DNA of 33,893 nucleotides from a virus (IMGVR_UViG_3300031963_000540:1-33893); one strand, 5' to 3'; counted from the stretch's first letter, positions 7,428 to 17,439 are shown. A program made the numbers and translations. The notes: generated by a model not told the origin, from the letters alone.

Positions 7428-10400
7428 TTATTCTCCAAGCAATCTACCGAATAGAACATCGTAGGCTGCTTGTGTGTTTTCATTAAATGTAGCCAGATCT
7501 TTCATACGAAGGATTGTGCTATCTTTAATTGACTGGATTAAATTAGATGATCCACCTAGTAAGTCATAAGATTGACGTTGATTCTTATATGATTGATATA
7601 AGTTAACCATCTCTCTTAATGCTTTAACTGTCTGAGGACTTACCTTTTCTACCTCTGGATCGGTAACCATAACCTCTAGGTCATTAAGGGCATTTTGACG
7701 ATCTATAGCCTTTTGACTACCTTGAGATAATTCTTCTGCCACTAATGGATTACCAGCAAAGAATGTTGTCTTCCAAGTGTTAAATTGTTGACGGGCTAAT
7801 CTGCGTATATAATCACTACCTGAGGATTGAAGAGTTCTTTCGTACTCATCTTTCTTCTCAAAGTATTGCTGTAAAGAAGATGCTGTCTGTACTTCTCTTA
7901 AGTAATCCTCTATTCTCTTGTTCTCAATAAGACCCATATCTCTCATAGTCTTATAAGCATCAAATGAGAATCCGCCCTTGTGAGGTATTAAAAAGGCTGC
8001 ACCCTCTTTATACTTCTCAAACAAAGATTTGTTTTGATCTACGAACTGACCAGACTCTTCTGCATATCTAAAATATGCAACTGTTTTACGCTCTGATTCA
8101 GTAACTGTAAATGGAATTTGGTCTGGATATAGTTCAACCCACTTAGCCATTGCTGCATCATAATCACCAGGATATTGATTTAATAGATTAGTCCAAACCT
8201 GCTTGAAGCTGGCTCTTCCATTATCGCGTATCCATTCAGCCATATCAGACTTTAGTTGTACCTGTGGCGATGCTGGAGCAAAGAAACCAAATACGAATCT
8301 AGTTCCTAGAATACCAATAGTAGTATTCTTAACTCTGATTCTATATTCTTCTAGTTCTTGAGCAGTTGGTGGAATCTTGTTGCCAAGATCATCAAAACGC
8401 TCTGGGATACCATTACCTGAAGCCTCTAGATATGTAACTGCTTTACGCCAAGCGCTTGCATACTGAGAATTACGCTCATCTCTGTTTAAAGCAGCGTATG
8501 CTCTATTGATATGAGCAGGTAAAAATGCTGAAACTACTGGTTGATCTACTGCATACTTACCTAAAGTATATCTAGTAATAGTATCAGCAGCGCCTGGGTT
8601 CCAAATTCCTACTAAATTTGTAAGAGTGCTTACAGATACACCAGCAACTGGACCAGCAAATGTTGGAATTAATGAATCTGGGTTTAAAGATGGAGTAATC
8701 ATCTTCACTTGCGCTCCAAATTGAATTGGAAGTGGAGATTTAAACTCATCTGGTAGGCCAAGAGTTGTTAAAACCTTATTTACTGCGTTATAAACTGGGG
8801 TAATTCCTGGGTAAATAAAGTAATCATTACCCTGATCATCCTGTTGTATGAATCCTGAGTGGCTAATTCCTTCATAAGTTAGTGCTGCCTTTTGAATTGC
8901 CTCTGGATTGTAACGAATAGCGCGAGAAATACGTCTGTAAAAGTCCTCAGTAGCCCGATAGAACCGAGCAAAGTTACGAATTGAGAAAGCAGTCTGAGTT
9001 CTAATTAAAGGATTATCAACATAGGCTAGTACTTCGCCCAATGCTCGTTCTTCTGTAACTCTTGCTAGATCTTGTTTAGCTTTCTTTGTGGCTTCTGCTA
9101 ACTTGCCAGCACTATTTGGATCTATATCTTTTGTATAAGACTTAATCCAAGCATCTTCAAATCCAGACTTACGCATTTGCTTACGAATCTGAATTATCTG
9201 ATTAGTTACAATTGGTTGACGAGACATACGAGCGTTAGCCATACCTAACCATCGCCATCCACTTTGAGTGAATGTAGCCGCATAGTTTCCAGTATCTGAA
9301 ACTGGCACCAAAGATGGGCCAACTACATACTTAGGAATATCACCTTCGCTAGTAGGTAGATCATCAAGGGATACTTTTCCTTGTACTACATACTCACCAG
9401 TTTTTTCATCTAGAACGCGAACCTTACTCAAAAGATCTGAGTTGATTTTACCGTTCTTGCTCATTACAAAAACTTCTTTTGTACGATCATAAACTAATTT
9501 AGCGTGTTGATCTATATCAATATTCTTAGCAGCAAGAATTGAAGAATCTACCAAGTCTGGTCTGGCTTGTATAGCGTTCTTAATTTCTAAGATAGCCTGT
9601 GCTTCAGTCTTATGTAGGTTAGCAACAGCCACTCTACCTAATTCATCATTAGATATATAAGAGATACGCAATAACCAGGATACTAATGTAGCCTCATCTT
9701 GACCATCTAAGCGAACATTCTTAAATCCTAGTTGACCTGCTTGTCTAGTATATTTAGTCTTAGGGCCAGCGATACGAACGGCTGCGCCGCGAGTACCTAC
9801 TTGACGAACCATATCTACTGCACTAGTTAAAAAGTCTCCACCAGTAGCAAAGTTAAATCCACCCTCAGAAATTATTGATAAAACATTTTCATAATCGCCA
9901 TAAACGATTTGCTCGCCAAGAAGTTCAATTGCCTCATCATCTAGTTTGCCTAGACCAGCAGCTTCTAGATAGCGATTAACGCGACCTTCAGATAAAGCGG
10001 TGGCAAGAATCTTTCTGGTTTGCTCTACCACTCCACCTTCTGTTTTGGCTTGTAGTTTCGCAATCTCTGCCTTGGCAGTTGCAATCTCTGCTGGATCTTT
10101 ACTAGATTTAGTTACTGCGTAAAGTTCAGAAATTTTCTTTTTACCAGCAATAATTTCTTCATCTAGTTTAGCGATTTGTTCTGAATATTTAACAGACTCA
10201 TCTCTATTTACAATACGCATAATAGAACCCAATGGGCTTTCTGCCATTGTATCCACATTAAATGTGTCTAATGCTTTTGCTTTATCAACAGGAGATAATG
10301 CGGTTAAAACTCTAGTATTTAACCTACGACCAGTAGCAACACCCCAAGGAGTACTACCGATTGATAGGTTAACCATTAAGTCTTCAATAGAGTTACGAAG

Positions 10401-12299
10401 AGCATAACGAGGACCAGCCAAAGTTAGGAAAGACCAATATCCTGTCATTCTTTCAAGGAAGGCACTATTAGCGACAGGGCCTATTAACCTTTGTCCTAAA
10501 GTACTACGAGCAGATAATCTGTCTATATCTACCAAGCTAGGAACTGTTACCTTGCTATTAAAATCTGTAGCAAAAGCACCGACATCATCTAGAGCATCAT
10601 CTACTCCAAATTTTTGTTTACCCTTGCCAACCATTTGTCGGCCAACATTTCTTGTTGGCTCAGTAGTATTAATACCGCGAATATCTGTAATTGTATTCAT
10701 TAAGCCATAAAACATTTCTTTGCGCTTACCAATTTCTGGTGTATTAGCAAAGGCCTCTGATATAAGTTTAGATTCTCTTTGTGGCAGAACTAAACGAGAT
10801 AAACGATAGATTTGATCTGGAGCATCTTTTGCAACCACATCTAATTCATTATCTTTAAACATAGGCGCTAAAGCGAATCTACGCTTAAAGTTATCTATAC
10901 GGACATTTATATCCGCAGTTGAAAATCTTGCAGGACCAAACTTTCTAGTTTTATTAAGAGCCTGTACGGATTCTACAATTTGCTCTCTGCCATCAACAAT
11001 AGCTTTATAGATACCAGCATCTGTTGCATCTTCTCCGAAGAAGGCAGAGTTAACTAACGCAGGTCCTACTTTATCAATATTAAATAATTTGTTTGTTGTA
11101 GTAAGTGTCGCAACTCTTAATTGGCGGCCTGGTGTCATACGAGGAGCAATTACTCTTCTACGACCAGCAGAGCCAATCATCATTTCGCCAGTTTGTTTAC
11201 CGTTTAAGAAAAAAGCCTTGGCTGTTAAAACATCCTCAATAGGTTCATCTGCTTTATTAAAAGACTGAATTACTGCAGGACCAAACTCAGGCGCTAGTGT
11301 AGACAATTCCTTTTTGATCTGTGTTGCAGCAAGAGTATCTTTACTTTCTTGTGCCTTGCGTAGATCTTTTAATTTAGCACCGTATGAGTTCCAGAAATTC
11401 TGAGTAGATGGTAGATCAAAATACTGATTAAACTTAACGCCATCTGCAGCAGCACTGCCAGTAATAACTTCTACTGAATACTTACGAATATCATTTAACT
11501 TTTTAACTTTACCAGCAAGAAGTAATGGATCTGCGAAAACTCTATATGCAGCATCTACTGAACCTGAGATTGCTTTATAAGCAAATCCAGATCCTTCTAA
11601 AAAGCCAGGTAATAGTAAGTTAGCAACTTGACGACCAGGAGAATACTTAGCTGCATTAACTGCATCTAATGTATCTTGAAATAATCCTCTAGCCTGATCT
11701 TCTGCTAATTTATCTTGAAAGCCAGGAATGTTTGTTCTTCTAGGATCAGCAAGTGCTAGATACTTAGATTGTTCTGGAGTAGCAGTCTTGATGATTTCAT
11801 CAATCTTTTCTCCAGCAGCAATACGCATTGCTACTGCTACTGCATCATTACCAAACTTAGAACGAGCATCTTCTATACGATTAGGGTTAAACTTCTTATC
11901 ACCTTTATCGTTTGCTTCATTCCAGGCAGTCTCTAGATCAACACCTTCTGTTAATGAAATAGCACCAGTACGATATAAGCGAGTAGAAAAATCTGATACG
12001 TTTTGTAAACCAGCAAGAACCTTGCCACCAAGGTTTCCAATTTGTCCACCTGTATAGTGCCAAGCGGTGCCAAGCGCACCGCGAGATGGTTTAGTTATTG
12101 GGTCTTCATTACCCATTACTTTAACTAAAGAATCTTGTTGTGCTGGAGTATATTTAGCAGCCTGACGTTGTGCAAGATCAGATGGAAGATTAGATAGTTC
12201 CTTATGAACAGTTAATAATTTACTAAGGCTATCTACTTTCTTTTTGTCTGATTCTGATAAACCTGCCGCAAATGCTGCTGCTTTTAAGTTTTCAGACAC
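7428..12299 (-). CDS. Very large virion-associated protein (1623 aa), putative ejection protein
   Basis: The largest gene in the window, about one seventh of its length. It starts at GTG 12299, sharing bases with the upstream TAG (TAGTG), with AGAGG upstream. It is mostly alpha-helical with a Gly-rich patch near residue 80 (TGGQIGNLGGKVLAGLQN), a charged coiled coil in the middle (EQIAKLDEEIIAGKKKISEL; PAEIATAKAEIAKLQAKTEG), and scattered hydrophobic stretches (WSFLTLAGPRYALRN; GTRFVFGFFAPASPQ). I looked for single-subunit RNA polymerase motifs as in N4 virion polymerase and did not find them. No lysozyme or peptidase motif is evident. Large size, position before the capsid genes and absence of a tape-measure gene suggest an internal protein ejected with the DNA. 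Confidence 0.7.
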   Translation of the reverse strand: MSENLKAAAFAAGLSESDKKKVDSLSKLLTVHKELSNLPSDLAQRQAAKYTPAQQDSLVKVMGNEDPITKPSRGALGTAWHYTGGQIGNLGGKVLAGLQNVSDFSTRLYRTGAISLTEGVDLETAWNEANDKGDKKFNPNRIEDARSKFGNDAVAVAMRIAAGEKIDEIIKTATPEQSKYLALADPRRTNIPGFQDKLAEDQARGLFQDTLDAVNAAKYSPGRQVANLLLPGFLEGSGFAYKAISGSVDAAYRVFADPLLLAGKVKKLNDIRKYSVEVITGSAAADGVKFNQYFDLPSTQNFWNSYGAKLKDLRKAQESKDTLAATQIKKELSTLAPEFGPAVIQSFNKADEPIEDVLTAKAFFLNGKQTGEMMIGSAGRRRVIAPRMTPGRQLRVATLTTTNKLFNIDKVGPALVNSAFFGEDATDAGIYKAIVDGREQIVESVQALNKTRKFGPARFSTADINVRIDNFKRRFALAPMFKDNELDVVAKDAPDQIYRLSRLVLPQRESKLISEAFANTPEIGKRKEMFYGLMNTITDIRGINTTEPTRNVGRQMVGKGKQKFGVDDALDDVGAFATDFNSKVTVPSLVDIDRLSARSTLGQRLIGPVANSAFLERMTGYWSFLTLAGPRYALRNSIEDLMVNLSIGSTPWGVATGRRLNTRVLTALSPVDKAKALDTFNVDTMAESPLGSIMRIVNRDESVKYSEQIAKLDEEIIAGKKKISELYAVTKSSKDPAEIATAKAEIAKLQAKTEGGVVEQTRKILATALSEGRVNRYLEAAGLGKLDDEAIELLGEQIVYGDYENVLSIISEGGFNFATGGDFLTSAVDMVRQVGTRGAAVRIAGPKTKYTRQAGQLGFKNVRLDGQDEATLVSWLLRISYISNDELGRVAVANLHKTEAQAILEIKNAIQARPDLVDSSILAAKNIDIDQHAKLVYDRTKEVFVMSKNGKINSDLLSKVRVLDEKTGEYVVQGKVSLDDLPTSEGDIPKYVVGPSLVPVSDTGNYAATFTQSGWRWLGMANARMSRQPIVTNQIIQIRKQMRKSGFEDAWIKSYTKDIDPNSAGKLAEATKKAKQDLARVTEERALGEVLAYVDNPLIRTQTAFSIRNFARFYRATEDFYRRISRAIRYNPEAIQKAALTYEGISHSGFIQQDDQGNDYFIYPGITPVYNAVNKVLTTLGLPDEFKSPLPIQFGAQVKMITPSLNPDSLIPTFAGPVAGVSVSTLTNLVGIWNPGAADTITRYTLGKYAVDQPVVSAFLPAHINRAYAALNRDERNSQYASAWRKAVTYLEASGNGIPERFDDLGNKIPPTAQELEEYRIRVKNTTIGILGTRFVFGFFAPASPQVQLKSDMAEWIRDNGRASFKQVWTNLLNQYPGDYDAAMAKWVELYPDQIPFTVTESERKTVAYFRYAEESGQFVDQNKSLFEKYKEGAAFLIPHKGGFSFDAYKTMRDMGLIENKRIEDYLREVQTASSLQQYFEKKDEYERTLQSSGSDYIRRLARQQFNTWKTTFFAGNPLVAEELSQGSQKAIDRQNALNDLEVMVTDPEVEKVSPQTVKALREMVNLYQSYKNQRQSYDLLGGSSNLIQSIKDSTILRMKDLATFNENTQAAYDVLFGRLLGE

Positions 12300-12697
12300 T
12301 ATTGACCTCTTGCTATAACCTGCTGATAAAGAATCGCTACATCACCAGTGTCATCATAAGGAATCATATCAGCTAAAATATCTGACAGTTTTCTTTGTGC
12401 AAATTTAGATTGCATCATTAATGCTTCTGGTCCAGGACCCTCACCAATTGCAACACCTGCAGTAACTGGCTCATCTCTACGCTCTGATGGAGCAAATAAA
12501 GGAGTTACTGGAGTTAATGGATTTGCTGGTCTTCCACCTACATTATCTGCAATACCACGAGTTGTTGCCTTCGGTGCTGCTGTATTTAACATAGCAGTCT
12601 CTTGTCCTTCACCGTATGCTGTAGATCCTAAATCTAAATCTGTTCTCTTTGAGAACTTACCAGGACCTGATGCTCCTGCTAATGGGCCTCTAGCCAT
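12299..12697 (-). CDS. Conserved phage hypothetical (132 aa)
   Basis: The protein starts MARGPLAGASGPGKFSKRTD and carries LGSTAYGEGQETAML and a Pro-rich centre (PANPLTPVTPLFAPSERRDE) before a short helical C-terminus (RKLSDILADMIPYDD). The opening motif and the LFAPSxRxxEPVTAG block are recurrent in phages with N4-gp56-like capsids, though I know no function. The N-terminal half looks disordered. It overlaps the 1623-aa gene by TAGTG and the 70-aa gene by eight bases. Confidence 0.75.
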   Translation of the reverse strand: MARGPLAGASGPGKFSKRTDLDLGSTAYGEGQETAMLNTAAPKATTRGIADNVGGRPANPLTPVTPLFAPSERRDEPVTAGVAIGEGPGPEALMMQSKFAQRKLSDILADMIPYDDTGDVAILYQQVIARGQ

Positions 12698-12902
12698 CGT
12701 TGTTCTCCTTAATAGTTTCTAAATCTTGTGTAAACTCTTGCCAGACTCTTGCTTCTTGGCTTTTCTGGTTTGTATAATAAATACTCATATGATGCAGATC
12801 TTCTGCCAGCGCTTCAAATGCGCTAATTAAATTTAAAAAGAATCCTGATATTATTACGAAAAAATCTGATGAGCGAACTGGGCGCTGCAGATCTTCATCC
12901 AT
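12690..12902 (-). CDS. Small protein with one hydrophobic helix (70 aa)
   Basis: Residues 13-32 (DFFVIISGFFLNLISAFEAL) form one amphipathic to hydrophobic helix, followed by a charged helical tail (NQKSQEARVWQEFTQDLETI). It could be membrane-associated or a virion peptide packed near the portal. The start at ATG 12902 has only a distant GGGG element. It overlaps the next gene by eight bases. No family recognised. Confidence 0.6.
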   Translation of the reverse strand: MDEDLQRPVRSSDFFVIISGFFLNLISAFEALAEDLHHMSIYYTNQKSQEARVWQEFTQDLETIKENNDG

Positions 12903-12927
12903 AACGCCCAGCCCCTTTCTTAAATAA

Positions 12928-13065
12928 TTACTTCTTTACTGACTTGCCCTTACGAGCTGGTGCTGCATATCCGAAAAACACTTTTCCGCCTTCTTTTCCT
13001 GCTGGCTTGTTCTTGCCCTCAGTTGGCTTTGCGGTTGGTGCTGCTGCTCTTGATCCCTTATTCAT
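12928..13065 (-). CDS. Lys/Ala/Gly-rich mini-protein (45 aa)
   Basis: The protein reads MNKGSRAAAPTAKPTEGKNK, then PAGKEGGKVFFGYAAPARKG and KSVKK. It is probably unstructured and basic. It has the best ribosome binding site in the region: AAGGAGGT five bases before the ATG, which overlaps the portal stop codon. High translation next to the portal gene suggests a structural or assembly accessory. Function unknown. Confidence 0.7.
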   Translation of the reverse strand: MNKGSRAAAPTAKPTEGKNKPAGKEGGKVFFGYAAPARKGKSVKK

Positions 13066-13076
13066 TTTCCACCTCC

Positions 13077-14828
13077 TTACGCTCCGCCAATGGCGGCGAG
13101 TAGTTGACCTATATCGGGTTGAGATTGTCCAGTAGCAGGGGCCGCACCGACTTGTTGTTCTTGAGTTGGCTGCGAGGCAGGGGCGGGGGCCGCACCTGCT
13201 ACTGGAAGTTGTGCTGCACCACCCATTGCTTGCTCCATTGGAGCAACTGGTTCTGGTGCAAATGCTTTTTCAATTACTGATTCTAAAGATTGTCCCTTTT
13301 GACGACCTTGGATTACTTCAGCGATCCTAGCCACAATTTGAGTTGGGTCTTGACCCTGCGAGGCAAGAGCGGGTATAGCTTGAGCATACTGAGCAACAGC
13401 AACGCGAAGAGAATCCCGCATCTCCTCAATGTCAACCCTTTGTTCTTCTTGCGTAACATTTAGATCTAGTGGTATCTCTCTGCGAACATAGTCGCGGCTA
13501 ACTAACTTATCTGAACGCATTTGTAGTAATGCGATAATGGCTCGGTTAGGATCCATACCAGACATAATTCCATAACGAACATCTACGCCATACTCGCCCT
13601 TGATGTCGCGAGATGGAATATATTTCATTGTGTAAGGAGTACCGTCATCGGTTCCCTTAATAGACTTAGTCATAGATCCAAAGATCTTCTCATCTACCTC
13701 AAAGCATAGACCGATTACATCTTGGAACAACTTAGCAAACTGTGCTTGTGCTGCTTTGATCTGTGTGTCAAAGCCTGCCTGTAATGCTTGCACACCACGA
13801 CCAGTGATAATAGAAGCATCTAATTGACCTGAACGAGACTCAGGATATCTAGCACCTAAGCGAAGTTCTCGCTCTAGTACGCCAGATTCTGTAAAGACTC
13901 CTGGTGGTAATTCTAGTGGAACTCTACGAATACCTTGTGGGTTAGCAGATCTCATAATTGAATCTGGACCAAGTGCTAACTCTTGTACATCCTGTGGGAT
14001 TGCAATAGGTGCTTGAATAGATTTCTCTGCTGCTTGAATTTGTAGAATAGCAAATCTTGAACGAGCAAGTTGTACTGCTAGTACATCATCAAACTGTCCG
14101 CGAGCCTCGCCATCTAAAGATGAGCGAACTGCGACTCTTGCTAAACACTTACCAATTGGGTTTGGTGTGTTAGATAAAATTAAGTTGTTACGTTCTGGGA
14201 TAAAGAGCATATCTTGGTCTTTATCGTGGTAACGCATTACTGATAGATAAGGTGATGCTGATTGATATACGCTACGAACATTTAGAATTTCATTAGCGTA
14301 CTCAGGAAACTGTGCTGCTAGTGATTCAGCATCTGATACAACTACCTGTGTTAAGGATGTGGTACGACCAAAACGGTCAATCTCTGGATACACACCGAAT
14401 GGGTTAAGTAGTCGGATGCGGGGATTGTTACCTTCATAATCCATCTCAACGAGAGCAGGTAACATACCATAGGTGTTAAACCAGTCAGCTCCTGAGTACA
14501 TCTGTAATGGTAGATCTGATGCTGCAACATAGTAGTTAGCAATACGGGTTCTAATATCAGCAGCTTTGCGCTGAGCATCTGAAACCATATTGGTAGCGGA
14601 GCAGTTAAATGATGGCATAGGTGCCATTGCTTCTGCTAAGTCTCTTGCTGCTACATCAATAAAGTTTGCTACTAGTGGCTTTGGATAATCCTCTGAGAAC
14701 ATAGAAGGATATACCTTAGAGATATCACCTTGACGAACTGAGAGTACATCTCGCATACGTTGATCACGAGAGGCGTACTTGGTCTGTAGTCTCTGCGCCT
14801 TTGCGTAGATCTCTTTAACTGTTAACAA
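13077..14828 (-). CDS. Portal protein
   Basis: A 583-aa protein forming the dodecameric ring at the head vertex through which DNA is packaged and ejected. The N-terminal half (KEIYAKAQRLQTKYASRDQR; YPKPLVANFIDVAARDLAEA; GADWFNTYGMLPALVEMD) and the stem and crown region (SIITGRGVQALQAGFDTQIK) follow portal layout. The C-terminal 70 or so residues are Ala/Pro/Gln-rich and probably disordered (PAPASQPTQEQQ). It lies directly after TerL, with ten bases between, the usual packaging-module order. The start at 14828 has a GGAG-type SD. Confidence 0.88.
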   Translation of the reverse strand: MLTVKEIYAKAQRLQTKYASRDQRMRDVLSVRQGDISKVYPSMFSEDYPKPLVANFIDVAARDLAEAMAPMPSFNCSATNMVSDAQRKAADIRTRIANYYVAASDLPLQMYSGADWFNTYGMLPALVEMDYEGNNPRIRLLNPFGVYPEIDRFGRTTSLTQVVVSDAESLAAQFPEYANEILNVRSVYQSASPYLSVMRYHDKDQDMLFIPERNNLILSNTPNPIGKCLARVAVRSSLDGEARGQFDDVLAVQLARSRFAILQIQAAEKSIQAPIAIPQDVQELALGPDSIMRSANPQGIRRVPLELPPGVFTESGVLERELRLGARYPESRSGQLDASIITGRGVQALQAGFDTQIKAAQAQFAKLFQDVIGLCFEVDEKIFGSMTKSIKGTDDGTPYTMKYIPSRDIKGEYGVDVRYGIMSGMDPNRAIIALLQMRSDKLVSRDYVRREIPLDLNVTQEEQRVDIEEMRDSLRVAVAQYAQAIPALASQGQDPTQIVARIAEVIQGRQKGQSLESVIEKAFAPEPVAPMEQAMGGAAQLPVAGAAPAPASQPTQEQQVGAAPATGQSQPDIGQLLAAIGGA

Positions 14829-14837
14829 TTGTTCTCC

Positions 14838-16697
14838 TTAAATAAAGGTACGTTGCTTTTCGTTAAGCATCTCATCTATGTTTATAACCGTTCTCTTACG
14901 CTTCTCTGAAGTTGATAGGAAAGGGTTACTCATATGATGCTTAGCGTGTATACCTTGGTTGAGCATCTCTCTTGCTCGGATCTCACAGAACCATAAAGCC
15001 ATAACCATATCGGTCTTGCCTTTAGTAGTAGGCGACCAAGTAATTAACTGTTCTATTAATGATTTAACATTTTCAGTTTGATCACTTGGAAGGTGCATTA
15101 GATTATCTCTATGGTGCTTACCATCTTGTTGCTTAGTTCCAAATAAGGTAGACATAGAGGCTACACCAAATCCTGCATCCCACTTATTGTTACCAGTATG
15201 ATGCTCTCGTAATATAACACCACGAGTTGCAAGGTGTGCTCTAATACCTTCGTCTTGAGTTAAGAATGATTGGAAAGCATTTCGCTCTACAATCCATTCA
15301 GTAGGACCGTAGATAGAGGTCCAGTTAAATATCAAATCTCTGATTTGTGCAGGTGTTGGTCTAGTGATCTTTATAGCATCTACTATATAACGCTTATGGT
15401 TAATGCGATCTATCGCATAGCAGATAGCTGCAGTATCACCAATCATTGCTGGGTCTAGACCACAGATTATAGAAAAACCATTTAAATCTTTTGGGTGACC
15501 AGGATGACCTGGGGTAAGCCGACCACTCTTACGCATACCATCAATAGAGCCGCGAACGCACACAGGATCAAAAACTGCATCATCAGAGATGTCTTGTTGC
15601 TGGTAAATGAGCGCCCAAGTTGAAGCATCCATACTCTGTCGCTCATTGAAAAGATTGCGCCCGTTCCATCTGGGGTATAAGCCATCTTCGTTCTTATCCG
15701 TTTCAGCTTGTCCATCAAAGGGTTGATCTGAGGCAGGCCATAAAGTTTCCCACTTCTCAGGGGATTCATCTGCGGTTAGAAGTGCTGGCATAGCCAAGTA
15801 GGTCCAAGGAACTATACCACCAGGGTATCTGTCTGGGTTGCGTAGTTCTTTGTATAGGTCAACTGAGGCTACGCGAGTGCCAATGATAATTAACTTACCT
15901 GTTGGGTTAAGACGAGATCTAACATCTTGGGTTAGCCATTTAATCTGGCGTTCAAAGTCATTTGCATTTGATAGGGTTACAGCATCATCTACTATAATCA
16001 TATCTGCTCGTTTACCGTAGATCTGACCACCGATACCAACTGCTTCTATGTTGGGATCTTTTTCGCTAGATTCACGCAACTCATCACCGAAGGTAACGCG
16101 AGTTGCTTGCCACGATGCTGACTTAGATTTGAACCCAACCCCAGCAGCGTAGGCAGTCTGTAGTTCTTCATACATTGGATGTGTTAAACGTTGCTTAATA
16201 GCGTAAAGAAAGTCTGCTGCTAAGCGCTGGGTTTGGGAGACTATTAGGATTCTAAAGTTAGGGTTCTTACAAACTTGCCAGGTTACATAATCAACTGTGA
16301 TGGTGATTGACTTGGCGTGGTTTGGGGGAATGTTTATAAGGATACGGTTATTAGCAATACCCTTTTCGTACTTCATAGATGGGTGGAACCAGGAAGGTTC
16401 TTGTCCCTCTATAACATCCACCAAGTTCTGTTGGTGGGCAAAGGTAGAGTTATGAAGAAAGCGTTGCCTGAACTCTGCAAAGGATAGATCGTGAGCATCT
16501 CCTGATGCGAACTGCTTGTCCTTAAGACCTAGCCTAGTTCTGTCTACTTTGTCAGCGAAGACCTTGTCAGTTCTACGATAGTACTCGTAGGTCTTCATAG
16601 ATTTTCCTGCGGAGGCACAGGCCTGCTCTATTGTCATAGCTTCTGCTACACAACTTAGAATAATCCGTTTTGCTATATCTGCTGAGTTCTCAGCCAT
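14838..16697 (-). CDS. terL: Terminase large subunit with N-terminal HTH-like extension
   Basis: A 619-aa packaging motor. The ATPase domain has a Walker A variant PPNHAKS (residues 124-130), a Walker B MIIVDD (233-238) and a coupling-like IIGTR (271-275). The RNase H-like nuclease domain starts near 410 (ICGLDPAMIGDTAA, Asp415), with WIVERNAF near 475 and a later acidic KTDMVMALWF block. Residues 1-60 look like the DNA-binding helix-turn-helix of a small terminase (MTIEQACASAGKSMKTYEYY). No separate TerS was found, so this segment may stand in for it. The start at 16697 has AGGGAG upstream. Two DnaA-box sequences sit just ahead of the SD. It is the first gene of the leftward late unit. Confidence 0.93.
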   Translation of the reverse strand: MAENSADIAKRIILSCVAEAMTIEQACASAGKSMKTYEYYRRTDKVFADKVDRTRLGLKDKQFASGDAHDLSFAEFRQRFLHNSTFAHQQNLVDVIEGQEPSWFHPSMKYEKGIANNRILINIPPNHAKSITITVDYVTWQVCKNPNFRILIVSQTQRLAADFLYAIKQRLTHPMYEELQTAYAAGVGFKSKSASWQATRVTFGDELRESSEKDPNIEAVGIGGQIYGKRADMIIVDDAVTLSNANDFERQIKWLTQDVRSRLNPTGKLIIIGTRVASVDLYKELRNPDRYPGGIVPWTYLAMPALLTADESPEKWETLWPASDQPFDGQAETDKNEDGLYPRWNGRNLFNERQSMDASTWALIYQQQDISDDAVFDPVCVRGSIDGMRKSGRLTPGHPGHPKDLNGFSIICGLDPAMIGDTAAICYAIDRINHKRYIVDAIKITRPTPAQIRDLIFNWTSIYGPTEWIVERNAFQSFLTQDEGIRAHLATRGVILREHHTGNNKWDAGFGVASMSTLFGTKQQDGKHHRDNLMHLPSDQTENVKSLIEQLITWSPTTKGKTDMVMALWFCEIRAREMLNQGIHAKHHMSNPFLSTSEKRKRTVINIDEMLNEKQRTFI

Positions 16698-16707
16698 TAA
16701 TCTCCCT

Positions 16708-16728
16708 TGTGGATAAACCTGTGGATAA
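16708..16728 (-). promoter_or_regulatory. Tandem DnaA boxes upstream of terL
   Basis: On the minus strand TTATCCACA occurs twice, three bases apart (16720-16728 and 16708-16716), both perfect to the DnaA-box consensus of non-GC-rich bacteria. They end only a few bases before the terL SD. They could load host DnaA for replication, repress terL early, or both. Confidence 0.6.
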
Positions 16729-17051
16729 CTCCACGAGATATCTTAACTTAGTGGGGAGGAAAATTATTAGTGGAGCGAATAATCTATTACACCTGCCGCG
16801 AAGTGTGTGTGCTGTTCGGTTCGCTTCACTAGAACGTTACGCTCCCGAACGAGCCACAGCGAAGTGAGGGGTAAAGCCTCGCTCGCCCTTAGGGGCATCG
16901 CGGAGGCTTCGCCGTAGCGATGACGGGTCGTAAAACTCATCACACCCCGTTTTACTCCCCTACTATATATAAGCCGAGAAAAATAGCTCATTTCCCGTTT
17001 TCTCACAAAAAATCTTTATTAATGTGATACACTTCACTTATAAAGTATACC

Positions 17052-17073
17052 AAATCGGACATTACGGACAGCT
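17052..17073 (+). repeat. 22-base intergenic repeat, copy 1
   Basis: AAATCGGACAT, then TAC, then GGACAGCT. It matches the copy at 18639-18660 at 20 of 22 positions. Each copy contains two GGACA units nine bases apart, as in a direct-repeat protein-binding site. It lies at the edge of the AT-rich stretch of the putative origin. Confidence 0.6.
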
Positions 17074-17149
17074 AGGTTACACTTTAGGAAATATATTTAT
17101 TTGGGGAGTACAGTAACAATTAGCCGCAAAACTTAAAGGGTGGGGTTGG

Positions 17150-17158
17150 TTATCCACA
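17150..17158 (+). promoter_or_regulatory. DnaA box in the divergent region
   Basis: A perfect TTATCCACA on the plus strand, opposite in orientation to the two boxes at 16708-16728. The three boxes flank the AT-rich stretch. Confidence 0.55.
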
Positions 17159-17237
17159 GGCTACGGCAGACCCCCACCCCCTGCCCTGCCCTGTCCCGTA
17201 TTGGTAAAGGTGTGAGGGCTTGCTACCGATCAGGCAC

Positions 17238-17314
17238 AATCCAGTACTCTCCCCTAGTTAATAAACTGCTTGCGATCCAGATCTAAATCCAGATTTTAAT
17301 CCAACCCGATCCAG
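17238..17314 (+). repeat. Iteron-like RATCCAG repeats
   Basis: Four copies of RATCCAG lie within 77 bases (17238-17244, 17274-17280, 17286-17292, 17308-17314), and an inverted copy CTGGATT is at 17422-17428. Two of the copies are followed by AGATCTAA-type sequence. This local density in a non-coding region looks like iterons or an operator array; spacing is irregular. Confidence 0.4.
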
Positions 17315-17439
17315 TTGCAGATCTAATCCCTGATCCCAATCTTCAAACCCTCAACCATCACTTGACCCCTTACCCCGAGGTCGGGCGTGTCGCAGCTTAT
17401 GAACGGGGCGACACTTTGAAACTGGATTAAATTCAGTAG

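Noticed and set aside
7428-12299. Virion RNA polymerase as in N4
   Set aside because: The capsid type suggested it, but polymerase motifs A, B and C could not be found and the protein is less than half the size.
16767-17006. Leftward 79-codon frame in the divergent region
   Set aside because: It lies in a structured GC-rich segment, lacks an SD, has no family pattern and is not coupled to any neighbour.
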